Source: Nocardia sienata NBRC 100364 (GTDB lineage Bacteria > Actinomycetota > Actinomycetes > Mycobacteriales > Mycobacteriaceae). From it: a stretch of DNA of 64,000 bases. A program made the translations under genes and the position numbers. Of this stretch, positions 63,892-64,000 are shown in pieces; the stretch's first letter is position 1, and the number at the start of each line of letters is the position of its first letter. Where the stretch lies: positions 248,001 to 312,000 of the forward strand of contig NZ_BDBX01000003.1 in the NCBI RefSeq assembly GCF_001613205.1, written 5' to 3'. Below the pieces are notes generated by a model. That model had not been told where the DNA came from, did no database searches, and worked only from the letters and a program-made list of their open reading frames with translations.

Positions 63892-64000
63892 ACTCCCCTC
63901 GGTACCTTCGGTTCTCACCCGCCGCCAGATCCTGCAGACCGCGCAGTCCATCGCCGCCGCGCAGGAACCCGACGGCGCGATCCCGTGGTTCCCCGGCGGG
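63878..64000 (+). CDS. prenyltransferase/squalene-cyclase-like protein, 3'-truncated
   Basis: The last 41 visible codons (VPAGELPSVPSVLTRRQILQ, then TAQSIAAAQEPDGAIPWFPGG) start inside the methyltransferase gene and run off the right edge. The phrase AAQEPDGAIPWFPGG is typical of the alpha-alpha-barrel prenyltransferase or terpene-cyclase-like proteins that follow this kind of glycosyltransferase-methyltransferase pair. The family call rests on this short stretch and on gene order, so it is only moderately certain. Confidence 0.6.
   Translation, partial: MPAGELPSVPSVLTRRQILQTAQSIAAAQEPDGAIPWFPGG

Overview
The window is high-GC DNA with actinobacterial gene content: mycothiol synthesis (mshC), an Lsr2 nucleoid protein, F420-type (LLM and Ddn-like) oxidoreductases, SAV2177/DUF574 methyltransferases, FadD ligases and MMPL transport. 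The run between about 29.3 and 50.3 kb corresponds gene by gene to the Mycobacterium tuberculosis block Rv2130c-Rv2141c, so the source is a member of Mycobacteriales. The wider gene mix (heme uptake hmuTUV, XRE-DUF5753, many two-component genes) suits Nocardia best. No rRNA, tRNA, CRISPR array, prophage or complete insertion sequence was seen.

Layout. 0-5.4 kb: an LLM oxidoreductase cut by the left edge, a cupin diverging from a GlxA-type regulator, a secreted DUF5995-like protein, beta-carbonic anhydrase canA, and a PadR regulator coupled to a Ddn-like gene behind a perfect 16-bp palindrome. 5.6-10.2 kb: a signalling block (REC-PP2C phosphatase, CHASE3 histidine kinase, Rcp1-like regulator, STAS antagonist, RsbW-like kinase) that looks like a partner-switching system without its sigma factor. 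10.2-13.8 kb: methionine transporter metQ-metN-metI and, diverging from it, a decayed second metQ. 13.8-28 kb: mixed accessory genes (epoxide hydrolase, CGNR regulator, a frameshifted FtsX-like permease remnant, SRPBCC protein, Ohr, secreted lipase, MarR with a DHA2 efflux pump, alpha/beta hydrolase, Lsr2, two tandem DUF574 methyltransferases, PNPOx-like protein). 28-50.3 kb: XRE-DUF5753 regulator, M20 peptidase and PEBP protein, fadD15-like ligase, an unusual PfkB-like fusion, pyrD operon with lppL, Mtb12-like lipoprotein, MMPL transporter, heme importer hmuTUV, aldo/keto reductase, uppP, histidine phosphatase, DUF3090, SCO1664-family kinase-like protein and mshC. 50.4-56.2 kb: two TetR regulators, a methyltransferase, and a NarL-type two-component system facing an ABC exporter. 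56.3-64 kb: an acyl-CoA synthetase/SnoaL/ferredoxin operon facing a CMD-LLM-glycosyltransferase-methyltransferase-prenyltransferase-like run that leaves the window on the right.

Themes. Four-base start/stop overlaps (ATGA or GTGA) are very frequent, so translational coupling is a house style, and three very short coupled reading frames sit upstream of annotated genes. The most unusual DNA is a 61-bp palindromic repeat present twice (43210-43270 and 59922-59982, 55 of 61 positions identical), each time between two same-strand genes of a likely operon and each time supplying the upstream gene's stop codon in the same phase. A second structured 60-bp inverted repeat lies between the tandem methyltransferases. 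A shared AGACACAT motif links a TetR start site at 51.6 kb to the ferredoxin/CMD divergent promoter at 60.3 kb.
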